A stretch of 55,798 bases of DNA from RUG14223 sp051881075 (lineage in GTDB: Bacteria; Bacillota; Clostridia; Oscillospirales; Acutalibacteraceae), in contig JBJEPE010000057.1 in the NCBI GenBank assembly GCA_051881075.1, positions 1 to 55,798 on the forward strand. Reading direction: 5' to 3'. Each line of letters starts with the position of its first letter. Positions within the stretch are counted from its first letter, which is position 1. Below, in pieces: positions 44,616-53,553 of the stretch. The translations under genes and the position numbers were made by a program. The notes beneath the pieces were generated by a model. It made no database searches, was not told where the DNA came from, and saw only the letters and a list, made by a program, of their open reading frames with translations.

Positions 44616-46037
44616 TTATTTTAATATAGAAACAGCATCAAGGATGCTTTTTTCCATAGCCTCTCTGCCGTACTTATCCACTTCTGTTTTATTCTTTTCT
44701 CCGTGAGTAAGACAACCTGCACCGCCTATACATCCGCCTATGCAAGCCATGCCCTCAATAAAGTTGGCGTCAAGCACATTTTTACTTTTCTTTAGCAATG
44801 CGGTTCTGCACGCCTCTATTCCGTCACAGGCGCAAGCCTTAAGATCGAAATCTATGTTCTGCTCCTTTAGACCCTCTGCAACGGCGTCAGAAAGTCCACC
44901 GCTGCGTGCAAAAATTCTTCCGAAATATGAGGCGTTATCAAGTACATCTTCTTCAAGTGCGGTTATATCAATGTCCTTGCTGTCAAACAGTGCCTGAAGC
45001 TCCTCAAATGTAAGTACGGCGTCAACATACGGCTTTACGGTATCAAGCTGTGCCTCTGCCTTTTTAGCGGTACACGGGCCTATAAACACTACCTTTGCGT
45101 TTGCCGTAGTATCCTTAATATACTTAGCAAGCGTTGCCATAGGTGACAGATTATGCGAGATATACTTCTCCATATTCGGGAAAGCGGACTTTATGTATCT
45201 TACAAATGCGGGACAACATGAGCTTGTCAAAAAGCCTTTTTCCGCAAGCTCCTGAGATTCTTTTTCCGCTACCATATCTGCACCGAGTGCCGCCTCAATT
45301 ACTGTATGAAAGCCCAAAGCTTTAAGGCCTGTTACTACCTGACCAAGCTTTGCATAATTGAACTGACTTGATATGGACGGAGCAACTACGGCATATGTTT
45401 TGTAGTTCTTTCCTTTTTCGCCTGCTTTAAGTATATCTATAACATTGAGTATATATGATTTATCCGTAATTGCACCAAATGGGCATTGATAAACACACGC
45501 ACCGCATTGAATACATTTCTCGTTATCTATTGATGCGGCATTATCGCTGTTAATTGATATCGCCTTGATCTTACAGGCGTTTTGACACGGACGTTTACGG
45601 TTTACTATAGCGGTAAACGGACACACCTTAGCGCACTGTCCGCACTCTACGCACTTAGACTTATCAATATGCGCCACATGATTATGGTCAAAGGATATAG
45701 CACCGCGCTTACAGGCATTCTCGCAACGGTGCGCAAGACACCCACGGCATGAGTCTGTTACCTCATATCCTGCGGCAGGACATTCGTCACAGGCAATGTC
45801 TATAACCTCTATAACATTGGGGTTATTCTTATTACCGCCCATAGCACACTTAACACGCTCTGCAAAGATAGCACGTTCCTTATAAATACAGCAACGCATT
45901 GTAGGAGTTCTGCCGGGGAGAACCATTTTAGGTATATCTAATACATTATCAAGCAATGTATCGTTCCATGCCTGTCTTGCTACCTCTCTTAGTGCCTTAT
46001 ACTTGATGTACTGCACCGCAGTATCAAATTTTCTCAT
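44616..46037 (-). CDS. Monomeric [FeFe] hydrogenase
   Basis: About 473 residues. Start at ATG 46037 (AAGGA 9 nt upstream); an ATG at 46046 sits on the ribosome site. In numbering from 46046, ferredoxin-type clusters include C132, C135, C138, C142 and C178, C181, C184, C188, with further Cys at 86-113. The H-cluster region has L1 TSSCCPAFV (C277, C278), L2 FIGPCTAKK (C325) and L3 EGMACIGGCIGG (C435, C439). All four H-cluster ligands and the proton-transfer Cys are present, so activity is expected. L1 ends PAF, not the PxW of group A, which fits the non-bifurcating monomeric types. It would evolve H2 from reduced ferredoxin and is last in the rex-adhE operon. Confidence 0.88.
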   Translation of the reverse strand: MRKFDTAVQYIKYKALREVARQAWNDTLLDNVLDIPKMVLPGRTPTMRCCIYKERAIFAERVKCAMGGNKNNPNVIEVIDIACDECPAAGYEVTDSCRGCLAHRCENACKRGAISFDHNHVAHIDKSKCVECGQCAKVCPFTAIVNRKRPCQNACKIKAISINSDNAASIDNEKCIQCGACVYQCPFGAITDKSYILNVIDILKAGEKGKNYKTYAVVAPSISSQFNYAKLGQVVTGLKALGFHTVIEAALGADMVAEKESQELAEKGFLTSSCCPAFVRYIKSAFPNMEKYISHNLSPMATLAKYIKDTTANAKVVFIGPCTAKKAEAQLDTVKPYVDAVLTFEELQALFDSKDIDITALEEDVLDNASYFGRIFARSGGLSDAVAEGLKEQNIDFDLKACACDGIEACRTALLKKSKNVLDANFIEGMACIGGCIGGAGCLTHGEKNKTEVDKYGREAMEKSILDAVSILK

Positions 46038-46049
46038 ATCTATCATTCC

Positions 46050-47222
46050 TTAAAAATAACTTACCTTAATACGCTTACCCATTGCTTTAAGGCACTTTGA
46101 AAGTTCTTCAACCAAATTCATTTTAATATTGAAATTTATCGGAAGATCCGGGTTTTGATGTGCAGGATTTACGGCTCTGCCCACATAAAAATTAATATCG
46201 GTAGCTTCTTCAAACAGTAATCTGCTGATAAGTGAAGCACCGTCACGCTTAAGGCTCCATTGCTCATACATCTCATTACCGGCAAGATAGTCTTTGGCAT
46301 ATTCAAGCACCTTATTAACGGTTATGACTCCCTCTGTAACAAGGTCTACACCCTCTATCTCAGCTATAGGAGGTACGTCGGAGCGTTCAAATTTAAGGCT
46401 TGCCTTAACAGGCTTACCCAAGTATTTAGCCGCTATTGATGACGTAGTACCTCCGCAGATGATGTGCTTACCCTCCTTAGAGAAAAACAGCGACATCATG
46501 CGGTCACAGTCATCTCTGTTAGACGGCGGTCCGAACAGCAGATTCATTGGCTCTCTCTTACGTATCTTTACTATGCAGGCGGTTGTATCGTCGCCAGGCT
46601 GATTGCCGTATAATCTGTTACACTCATCTACAAGTATAGTAGACAATGTCTTAGCAGTATAGCCAACCGGTGCAAGGGTTTCCATGAATGAAATAATATC
46701 CTCTCTCTTCCAACCGAAGTTATACGCTATGCCTATGCCTGCGTGTGGGCAACCGTCGCTCATAGCAATGAAAATATCGTTTTCCTGTAGCTTTATCACA
46801 GATTTATATATCTTCTTACCGCCGATATTCATTTCTTGTTTACGATAATCATAATTCTGCTCGTTACGTATCAAAATGACGTGTGGATTATCATACTGAA
46901 TTATCTCGGCAGTTTCGTTGTTTATTATGTGTATAATGGTAAAGGTGGAGTACGCTACACCACGCACCGAACATACGGGTAAGGTTGCGGCTATAGTATC
47001 AACACATTCTTCAAGCGGCAACCCCTCCGCCATCATGGTGGATATTATCTTAGACGTAAGCGTAGATAGGATGCTCGCCTTTACGCCGCTGCCAAGTCCG
47101 TCGGCAAGCACTATTACTGTTGAACTGTCGCCTTGCTCAACTATATCTACATGGTCACCGCAAAGCTGTTCACCGTAATGATTAATGCTTTTATAACCGA
47201 TATCAGCACATAGATCATTCAT
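46050..47222 (-). CDS. SpoIIE-type PP2C serine/threonine phosphatase
   Basis: 390 residues. The N-terminal 215 residues are a PP2C/SpoIIE domain: CGDHVDIVE, VIVLADGLGSGVKAS (metal-binding Asp), FIAMSDGCPHAGIG and GDDTTACIVKI. The remaining 170 residues are an additional domain without a name I recognise (NLLFGPPSNRDDCDRMMSLF ... HIICGGTTSSIAAKYLG). It overlaps hydS by 8 bp and is 3-12 bp from the hydrogenase gene, so all three are co-translated. In Clostridia a PP2C phosphatase next to sensory hydrogenases is thought to carry their output. The substrate is unknown. Confidence 0.88.
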   Translation of the reverse strand: MNDLCADIGYKSINHYGEQLCGDHVDIVEQGDSSTVIVLADGLGSGVKASILSTLTSKIISTMMAEGLPLEECVDTIAATLPVCSVRGVAYSTFTIIHIINNETAEIIQYDNPHVILIRNEQNYDYRKQEMNIGGKKIYKSVIKLQENDIFIAMSDGCPHAGIGIAYNFGWKREDIISFMETLAPVGYTAKTLSTILVDECNRLYGNQPGDDTTACIVKIRKREPMNLLFGPPSNRDDCDRMMSLFFSKEGKHIICGGTTSSIAAKYLGKPVKASLKFERSDVPPIAEIEGVDLVTEGVITVNKVLEYAKDYLAGNEMYEQWSLKRDGASLISRLLFEEATDINFYVGRAVNPAHQNPDLPINFNIKMNLVEELSKCLKAMGKRIKVSYF

Positions 47223-48891
47223 CCTTGATCGACTCCTTTAGCTTTGACAAAGCGATTTTTGTTTCTGCCGCCGTTTCGCCAAGCAAAGAAGCAATCTCCT
47301 GAACTATACGCATCTGTTTATCTACTACTTTATCGGCTACCTCTATGGTCTGGCGGCTTATGCTTTCTTTCTTTTCACGCTCGTTTTCTTCATCCGTCAC
47401 ATCACGCATGATGCAGATGAGCAAGCGTGATTCTTTATCATATACTACTGTTTGCTCAACATAACGCTTATATTCCGCAAGGTATTCCCTTTTATCGTAA
47501 ACGCCTCTGCCTGTTCTCAATACCTCTAAGAATACACCGGGGTCAAGGATGCGTATAACGCCGTCACCCAATACGTCCGAAGCAGAGCGGATATTCATTA
47601 TCTTTCTGGCGGCATTGTTTATCTGCTGTACCTCCAGCTTATCATTAAGCACGATAAGTCCGTTAGGCGTATTCTTTACTATAGTATCAGAGAAGCTTTC
47701 GGCCTTATCCTTTAAGAACGGCAGGCACATCGAAACCTCGGCCTTACCCTGATATATGGCTATAGCCTTTTCCCTACAGGTATCATATCCGCAAGAGCCG
47801 CAGTTAAGCTCCTGCTCCGGTCTGAACTTACCCATTTGACGTAGGATCTCGGTAATCTCTGACTCTGACGGTTTGTTTGCATGGCGCTCTATATATTCAA
47901 AGTGCTTTCTCATATAGTACGAGTCAGGCTGTTCTACATCAAAGTCTTTGCTTCCGGCATGATTGATGATCTCGATATAGTCCTTGACAGGTGAACGGTG
48001 ATTTTTCTCTATAACAGGTCCGCCTATACAACTGCCCACACAGGCTGACATTTCTATAAAGCAGTTATGTATCTTGCCGTCCTCAATATCCTGTAATGCC
48101 TTTATGCAATTATCTACGCCGTCTATAGCAACGTATGTATATCCGGGAGCATCCTGAGCCATAGTCTTTAGTATGCCGCCTGTAGTCGGGAATAGACGTG
48201 CCTTACTGTACTCATTTTTCTCATTATCTGCCGCAAGCTCTATTTTTTCACTTTTCAGCCACTGTGTAAGCTCCTCAAAGGTGAGCACGGCGTCTACAAT
48301 GCCCTCATAGTATGACGCCTCATCCTTCTTGGAAACACATGGGCCGATGAATACACACTTAGCATTCGGCACTCTGCTTTTAATATCCTTACAATGTGCC
48401 TGCATAGGTGAGATAACATCCGCTAAATACTGCAATTCATTAGGAAAATATTTTTGTATAAGAAGGTTGACGGAATGACAGCACGATGAAATAACTACGT
48501 CACGTGCTTCTTCCTTGAGCAATCTGTCATACTCATTCTTAACCATTGTAGCACCAATTGCCGTTTCTTCAGCATCGGCAAATCCGAGCTTTTTTAAGGC
48601 ATCTTTCATAGCATTTATGCCCACACCCTCATAGTTAGCAATAAATGAAGGTGCTAAGCTGACATATACAGGATCTCCGCTTTGAAGCAGTACCTTAACC
48701 TTCTCCGTTTCGTTCACTATCTCTTTAGCATTCTGTGGACATACAACAAAGCACTGACCGCACAAAATACATTCATTACCTATTATATGTGCCTGATTTC
48801 CGGAAAACCGAATTGATTTAACAGGGCAGTGACGTATGCACTTATAACAATTCTTACAATTAGACTTCTTTAAAGTCAAACAGTTGGCCAT
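47215..48891 (-). CDS. hydS: Sensory-type [FeFe] hydrogenase with PAS domain (HydS)
   Basis: 558 residues. A 2x[4Fe-4S] ferredoxin domain (C12, C15, C18, C22; C41, C44, C47, C51) comes first. The H-domain carries L1 SSCCHS (C137, C138), L2 IGPCVSKK (C185) and L3 MSACVGSCIGG (C284, C288). Another [4Fe-4S] module follows (C364, C367, C372, C389), then a PAS domain (about 400-500) and a coiled-coil tail. All ligand cysteines remain, but L1 has His where Pro is usual and L3 lacks the double Gly, as in the group C sensors that detect H2. There is no kinase domain, so the output probably passes through the PAS domain to the adjacent phosphatase. The ATG follows AAGGAGG. Confidence 0.88.
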   Translation of the reverse strand: MANCLTLKKSNCKNCYKCIRHCPVKSIRFSGNQAHIIGNECILCGQCFVVCPQNAKEIVNETEKVKVLLQSGDPVYVSLAPSFIANYEGVGINAMKDALKKLGFADAEETAIGATMVKNEYDRLLKEEARDVVISSCCHSVNLLIQKYFPNELQYLADVISPMQAHCKDIKSRVPNAKCVFIGPCVSKKDEASYYEGIVDAVLTFEELTQWLKSEKIELAADNEKNEYSKARLFPTTGGILKTMAQDAPGYTYVAIDGVDNCIKALQDIEDGKIHNCFIEMSACVGSCIGGPVIEKNHRSPVKDYIEIINHAGSKDFDVEQPDSYYMRKHFEYIERHANKPSESEITEILRQMGKFRPEQELNCGSCGYDTCREKAIAIYQGKAEVSMCLPFLKDKAESFSDTIVKNTPNGLIVLNDKLEVQQINNAARKIMNIRSASDVLGDGVIRILDPGVFLEVLRTGRGVYDKREYLAEYKRYVEQTVVYDKESRLLICIMRDVTDEENEREKKESISRQTIEVADKVVDKQMRIVQEIASLLGETAAETKIALSKLKESIKDE

Positions 48892-48897
48892 GATGCT

Positions 48898-49155
48898 TTA
48901 TGCCTCCTTATCAATACGGGCAAGTATGTTTTTATTAAAAAATTCATTGAAGGTTTCTTTTGTAATACCGGTAAATACATCATCATCTACCTGCACGGTA
49001 ACTCCCACACGGTTACATTTACCTGTACAGAAGCTACCGGCAAGAGTAACATCTCTTTCAAGATGATACTCTTGAATAGCTCCCTGCAACAGTTCCACGA
49101 TTTGCTCCGAGCCTTTAAGATGACATGAGCTGCCTACACAAATCTGAACTATCAT
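48898..49155 (-). CDS. Thioredoxin-like [2Fe-2S] ferredoxin, copy 2
   Basis: 85 residues of the NuoE/TRX-fold [2Fe-2S] type: CVGSSCHLKGS near the N-terminus and FCTGKC in the middle supply the four ligands. It is clearly a paralogue of the gene 4 bp upstream (shared SSCHxKGS, GxFCxGKC and the C-terminal EFFxKxI). Such proteins shuttle electrons to or from [FeFe] hydrogenases and bifurcating complexes. Only 6 bp separate it from hydS, so it may be an electron donor or partner of the sensor. Confidence 0.88.
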   Translation of the reverse strand: MIVQICVGSSCHLKGSEQIVELLQGAIQEYHLERDVTLAGSFCTGKCNRVGVTVQVDDDVFTGITKETFNEFFNKNILARIDKEA

Positions 49156-49159
49156 AGTA

Positions 49160-49399
49160 TTACACCTTTGCTTTTATCTCTTTCTCAAAAAATTCCCCTA
49201 CAGTATCAGGTGTTACTGAATAGAACTCATCATCTACGGTAACGCATACACCCTGCTGACATTTGCCCATGCAGAATGTACCGCCTAGCTCAACACTGTC
49301 GCCAAGCTTATTTTCATTTATAAGATACTGTAATTGCTCAACGACCTGACGTGAGCCCTTTATATGGCATGAAGAGCCGATACAAACCGTTACTTTCAT
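49160..49399 (-). CDS. Thioredoxin-like [2Fe-2S] ferredoxin, copy 1
   Basis: 79 residues. Ligand motifs CIGSSCHIKGS and FCMGKC match the [2Fe-2S] thioredoxin-fold domain of NuoE/HydC. It is a stand-alone domain, not fused to a larger subunit. It precedes its paralogue in tandem, which suggests a local duplication. The ATG follows GGAGAAGTAAAA. Part of the adhE-to-hydrogenase run. The likely role is electron carrier for the hydrogenases; no direct proof. Confidence 0.88.
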   Translation of the reverse strand: MKVTVCIGSSCHIKGSRQVVEQLQYLINENKLGDSVELGGTFCMGKCQQGVCVTVDDEFYSVTPDTVGEFFEKEIKAKV

Positions 49400-49412
49400 T
49401 TTTTACTTCTCC

Positions 49413-50162
49413 TTATTCGTACTCTACTACATTTACCCAAGAGAGCAAAAATTCACGCTCTTTGGCATTGCCCTTAACAGACTGTGAAGCGGCAACGATA
49501 GGCATCCACTTTTGCACATACTGCTTAGCCGTATCACTCTTTTTGCAGAAAAGGTCAAGGTACTTATCGGCATTTGCTATATCACCTGCAAGCCAGAAGA
49601 GCAGGTATGTTCTTGCGGCATCTGCAGAGGCATTTCCCTGTGTTGCGTGTGACCAGTCAAGAACATAAGGTGTTCCATCCTCAGCTATAATTATATTTGA
49701 CGGGTTAAAGTCGCCGTGACAAACTTTATTGTGCTTGCGCATACCCTCAAGGCGTGTATGAAGATCATAGCGTGTAGTTGCATCAAGCTCTGCCTGACTG
49801 ATTTTACGGTTCATCTTATCCTTGAGCTTTTTAAGTCCCGGACAGGTTTTGGAGTGCACGTTAAGCTGAATATCTACAAACAGCTCTAAGTACTCGTCTA
49901 TCTTATCCGGATCCTCCTGCATAAGCTGGGCAAGGGTCTTACCCTTAATATAATCCGAAACAATGGCCCACTTACCGTCTATCATGGTTACGGCAGATAT
50001 CTTAGGAATATTAAGACCTGTTTCTTCTATCAATGCCTGATTAAGTGCCTCGTTAAGCACGTCTGCCTTAGAAAAATCCTCATTAAAAACTTTAATACAT
50101 TTGTCACCGTCACGGTATACGGTCTTTTTGTTTCTTACTGCAATAACTCTATCAAGATTCAT
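49413..50162 (-). CDS. Aminoglycoside-phosphotransferase-fold (APH) kinase-like protein
   Basis: 249 residues. The APH/ChoK-type kinase motifs are complete: a candidate ATP-anchoring Lys in CIKVF (24), catalytic loop CHGDFNPSNIII (His149, Asp151, Asn156) and the metal-binding VLDW (Asp169). It lies 13 bp after adhE and 13 bp before the ferredoxin pair, which is unusual company for an APH protein. A true antibiotic kinase is unlikely in this setting. A small-molecule or protein kinase paired with the PP2C phosphatase of the same operon is an appealing but unproven idea. Confidence 0.8.
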   Translation of the reverse strand: MNLDRVIAVRNKKTVYRDGDKCIKVFNEDFSKADVLNEALNQALIEETGLNIPKISAVTMIDGKWAIVSDYIKGKTLAQLMQEDPDKIDEYLELFVDIQLNVHSKTCPGLKKLKDKMNRKISQAELDATTRYDLHTRLEGMRKHNKVCHGDFNPSNIIIAEDGTPYVLDWSHATQGNASADAARTYLLFWLAGDIANADKYLDLFCKKSDTAKQYVQKWMPIVAASQSVKGNAKEREFLLSWVNVVEYE

Positions 50163-50175
50163 GTCCTTTTCCTCC

Positions 50176-52893
50176 TTACAGATTATTTGTAATGCCGTTC
50201 TGTGCTCTACGGAATGATTGCTTTACATCGCTAGTATCTATACCCAATCCAAGTTGACGCTCGTCAGGGGTTTCAACCTCTTTAAAGGTTTTACCGTAAT
50301 ATGCGTTAAGGTACATTTGCTTAATTTCTTCCATAAGCGGATAACGTGGGTTAGCACCTGTGCATTGATCGTCAAATGCCTGCTCAACCATAGCGTCCAG
50401 TCTGTCAAGGAAGTCTTTTTCGTCTATGTTATAATCCTTGATAGTAGGCTTAATGCCAACCTTTGCTTTAAGCTCATCTATACCCTTTATAAGGTTGTTA
50501 AGCTTTTCTACGTCGTTCTTACCGCCAAAGCCGAGGTAATCCGCTACCTCTGCATAACGTGCCAATGTGTGCGGATGGTCATACTGTGGGAATGTACCCA
50601 TCTTTGCAGGAGTTTCAGCAGCATTGAAGCGAAGCACCTCATCTATCATAAGGGCATTTGCAACACCGTGAGGCAGATGATGGAAAGCACCCAGCTTATG
50701 TGCCATAGAGTGACATACGCCAAGGAAGGCATTTGCAAATGCCATACCTGCCATAGTTGCGGCGTTAGCCATCTTCTCTCTGGCCTCTATATCCTCCTGT
50801 CCGTTATCGTATGCACGTGGCAGATATTCAAATATAGTCTTAAGAGCTTTAAGTGCAAGACCGTCGGTGTAATCGGTAGCCATCATTGAAGCATAAGCCT
50901 CAAGCGCATGGGTAACTGCGTCTATGCCTGATGCGGCGGTAAGTCCCTTAGGTGCGCTCATATGGAAGTCGGTATCTATTACAGCCATATTCGGCAATAA
51001 TTCATAATCGGCAAGCGGATATTTTACGCCTGTCTTTTCATCTGTGATAACGGCAAACGGAGTAACCTCTGAGCCTGTACCTGCTGATGTAGGAATAGCA
51101 ATAAAGTATGCCTTTTCACCCATCTTCGGGAATGTATAGATACGCTTACGGATATCTACAAAGCGCATTGCCATATCCATGAAGTCTGCCTCAGGATGCT
51201 CATACAATACCCACATTATCTTGCCTGCGTCCATAGCAGAGCCGCCGCCAAGTGCGATAATGCAGTCAGGCTGAAATGCCTTCATCTGCTCTGCGCCTCT
51301 TATTGCACATTCAAGTGTTGGGTCAGGGGCAACATCAAAGAAGCAGGAATACTGTATACCCATTTCGCTGAGCTTATCCGTTATAGGCTTGGTATATCCG
51401 TTATTGTAAAGGAAGCTGTCTGTTACGATAAACGCCTTCTTCTTACCCATAACATTCTTTAACTCGTCAAGGGCAACAGGCAGACAGCCCTTCTTGATAT
51501 ATACCTTTTGAGGTGCTCTGAACCACAACATATTTTCCCTTCTCTCTGCTACTGTTTTTATATTGATAAGGTGCTTAACACCGACATTTTCAGAAACGGA
51601 GTTGCCGCCCCATGAGCCACAGCCCAGTGTAAGTGACGGAGCAAGCTTAAAGTTGTAGAGATCACCTATACCGCCCTGTGATGACGGTGTATTAACGAGA
51701 ATACGGCAGGTCTTCATACGTGCGGCAAACTCGTCAAGCTTTGCCTTCTCTGTAACTGCGTTAAGATATATAGATGATGTATGACCGTAGCCGCCGTCAG
51801 CTATAAGATGCTCTGCCTTATCAAAGGCATCGTGAATATCCTTGGCCTTATACATAGCAAGTACAGGAGAGAGCTTTTCGTGTGCAAATTCTTCGGAAAG
51901 CTCAACGCTTTCAACCTCACCTATAAGTATCTTAGTACCGGCAGGTACGCTTACACCTGCAAGCTCGGCAATTTTTGCGGCCTTTTGACCTACTATCTTA
52001 GCATTTAATGCACCGTTTATAAGTATGGTCTTTCTTACCTTTTCTGTTTCGTCAGGATTTAAGAAATAGCAACCACGGTTTGCAAATTCTTCTTTGACTG
52101 TATTATATACACCCTCAAGCACTATAACGGATTGCTCTGACGCACATATCATACCGTTATCAAAGGTCTTGGAATGTATTATTGAGTTTACAGCAAGTAA
52201 TATATCGGCAGTATCGTCGATTATGGCAGGTGTGTTACCTGCGCCGACGCCGAGTGCAGGCTTACCGCTTGAATATGCCGCCTTAACCATGCCCGGTCCG
52301 CCTGTAGCAAGGATAATGTCAGCCTCTTTCATTACTAAATTGGTCATTTCAAGGCTTGGTACATCTATCCATGCAGCTATATCTTCAGGAGCACCTGCGG
52401 CAACCGCTGCTTCAAGAACTACCTTTGCGGCGGCAATGGTTGAATTTTTAGCTCTTGGGTGAGGGCTGATAATAATACCGTTGCGTGTCTTAAGAGCTAT
52501 AAGCACCTTAAATATAGCCGTAGATGTAGGGTTTGTTGTAGGAATAACTGCGGCGATAACGCCTATAGGCTCGGCAATCTTCTTAATACCGTAAGCCTTA
52601 TCCTCCTCAATAACACCACAGGTTTTAACATCACGGTATGCGTTATAAATATATTCTGAAGCAAAGTGATTTTTAATGACCTTATCTTCTACAACACCCA
52701 TTCCGGTTTCTTCTACCGCAAGCTTTGCAAGCGGTATGCGCTGCTTATTAGCGGCTGTAGCGGCAGCAAGGAATATCTTATCCACCTGCTCCTGAGTGTA
52801 GGTAGCAAACTTTTTTTGTGCGGCTCTTACACGTGCAATAGCCGCCTCAAGCTTTTCTACACCGTCTACAATTTCGTACTGTTTTTCTTTCAT
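50176..52893 (-). CDS. adhE: Bifunctional acetaldehyde-CoA/alcohol dehydrogenase
   Basis: 905 residues, full-length AdhE. The N-terminal CoA-acylating aldehyde dehydrogenase (about 1-440) has the catalytic Cys in FDNGMICASEQSV. The linker is followed by a C-terminal iron alcohol dehydrogenase (about 455-870) with GGGSAMDAGKIMW, the metal-binding segment DAVTHALEAYAS and CHSMAHKLGAFHHLPHG. It reduces acetyl-CoA to ethanol using two NADH and forms spirosomes in the cytosol. The ATG follows AGGAGGTTTTATAACC. It lies 24 bp after rex, the known repressor of adhE in Clostridia, and leads the hydrogenase genes. Confidence 0.97.
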   Translation of the reverse strand: MKEKQYEIVDGVEKLEAAIARVRAAQKKFATYTQEQVDKIFLAAATAANKQRIPLAKLAVEETGMGVVEDKVIKNHFASEYIYNAYRDVKTCGVIEEDKAYGIKKIAEPIGVIAAVIPTTNPTSTAIFKVLIALKTRNGIIISPHPRAKNSTIAAAKVVLEAAVAAGAPEDIAAWIDVPSLEMTNLVMKEADIILATGGPGMVKAAYSSGKPALGVGAGNTPAIIDDTADILLAVNSIIHSKTFDNGMICASEQSVIVLEGVYNTVKEEFANRGCYFLNPDETEKVRKTILINGALNAKIVGQKAAKIAELAGVSVPAGTKILIGEVESVELSEEFAHEKLSPVLAMYKAKDIHDAFDKAEHLIADGGYGHTSSIYLNAVTEKAKLDEFAARMKTCRILVNTPSSQGGIGDLYNFKLAPSLTLGCGSWGGNSVSENVGVKHLINIKTVAERRENMLWFRAPQKVYIKKGCLPVALDELKNVMGKKKAFIVTDSFLYNNGYTKPITDKLSEMGIQYSCFFDVAPDPTLECAIRGAEQMKAFQPDCIIALGGGSAMDAGKIMWVLYEHPEADFMDMAMRFVDIRKRIYTFPKMGEKAYFIAIPTSAGTGSEVTPFAVITDEKTGVKYPLADYELLPNMAVIDTDFHMSAPKGLTAASGIDAVTHALEAYASMMATDYTDGLALKALKTIFEYLPRAYDNGQEDIEAREKMANAATMAGMAFANAFLGVCHSMAHKLGAFHHLPHGVANALMIDEVLRFNAAETPAKMGTFPQYDHPHTLARYAEVADYLGFGGKNDVEKLNNLIKGIDELKAKVGIKPTIKDYNIDEKDFLDRLDAMVEQAFDDQCTGANPRYPLMEEIKQMYLNAYYGKTFKEVETPDERQLGLGIDTSDVKQSFRRAQNGITNNL

Positions 52894-52917
52894 GGTTATA
52901 AAACCTCCTAAAATATG

Positions 52918-53553
52918 TTAATGATTTGACAACGATTTTAAATGTGCCAATGATAATGCAAGATTTTCTTGACTGACTATAACACTGTCAGGCACGTTTA
53001 GTGTTATAGGGGCAAAATTCCATATAGCGGAAATACCCGCCTTTATCATATCATCACAGACATCCTGTGCGGCACTAAGCGGCACGGTGATTATGCCTAT
53101 GTGAATATTATTTTCCTGACAAAACGGTATTAACTGCTCCATAGGTAATATCGGATTATCTGAAACTGACTTTCCATACTTAGCGGAGTCTGTATCAAAG
53201 GCCGCAACTATTTTAAGTCCGAAATCCGAAAAACCGTCAAAACCAAGCAAGGCATTACCAAGCTTACCTGCGCCGACTATAACGGCATTACTGGTTTGGT
53301 CGCACCCAAGAGCGGTATTGATATCATCAATAAGGTTTTCTCTTATATATCCTACCTTAGGCTTACCACCGCTGCTTACACTACTGAGGTCTTTTCTTAC
53401 CTGCACCTCACCAAGCTTTAAGGCATTTGCTATCTTAGTGGCCGAAATATACTCGCCGTCGGCATCCGATGATTTTAAGTACTGAAGATAAAGCGGTAAT
53501 CTGCCTAGTGTTGCACGTGTTATTGCCTGTCTGATGATAACCACCTCCCACAA
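52918..53553 (-). CDS. rex: Redox-sensing transcriptional repressor Rex
   Basis: Up to 211 residues. The N-terminal winged helix (TRATLGRLPLYLQYLK ... SATKIANALKLGEVQVRKDLS) is followed by a Rossmann NADH-binding domain (AVIVGAGKLGNALLGF, then IVAAFDTD) and the swapped C-terminal helix. Rex binds DNA when NAD+/NADH is high and releases it when NADH rises. The start is unclear: TTG 53553 and GTG 53544 are canonical but poorly placed, whereas GGGAGG is ideally placed for an ATC codon just after. Its position before adhE argues for direct control of the operon. I did not find a clear Rex operator. Confidence 0.93.
   Translation of the reverse strand: MWEVVIIRQAITRATLGRLPLYLQYLKSSDADGEYISATKIANALKLGEVQVRKDLSSVSSGGKPKVGYIRENLIDDINTALGCDQTSNAVIVGAGKLGNALLGFDGFSDFGLKIVAAFDTDSAKYGKSVSDNPILPMEQLIPFCQENNIHIGIITVPLSAAQDVCDDMIKAGISAIWNFAPITLNVPDSVIVSQENLALSLAHLKSLSNH

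Noticed and set aside
50218..50889. A 223-codon open frame antisense to adhE
   Set aside because: Cys/Leu/Val-rich mirror of adhE codon use, no start signal, no domain.
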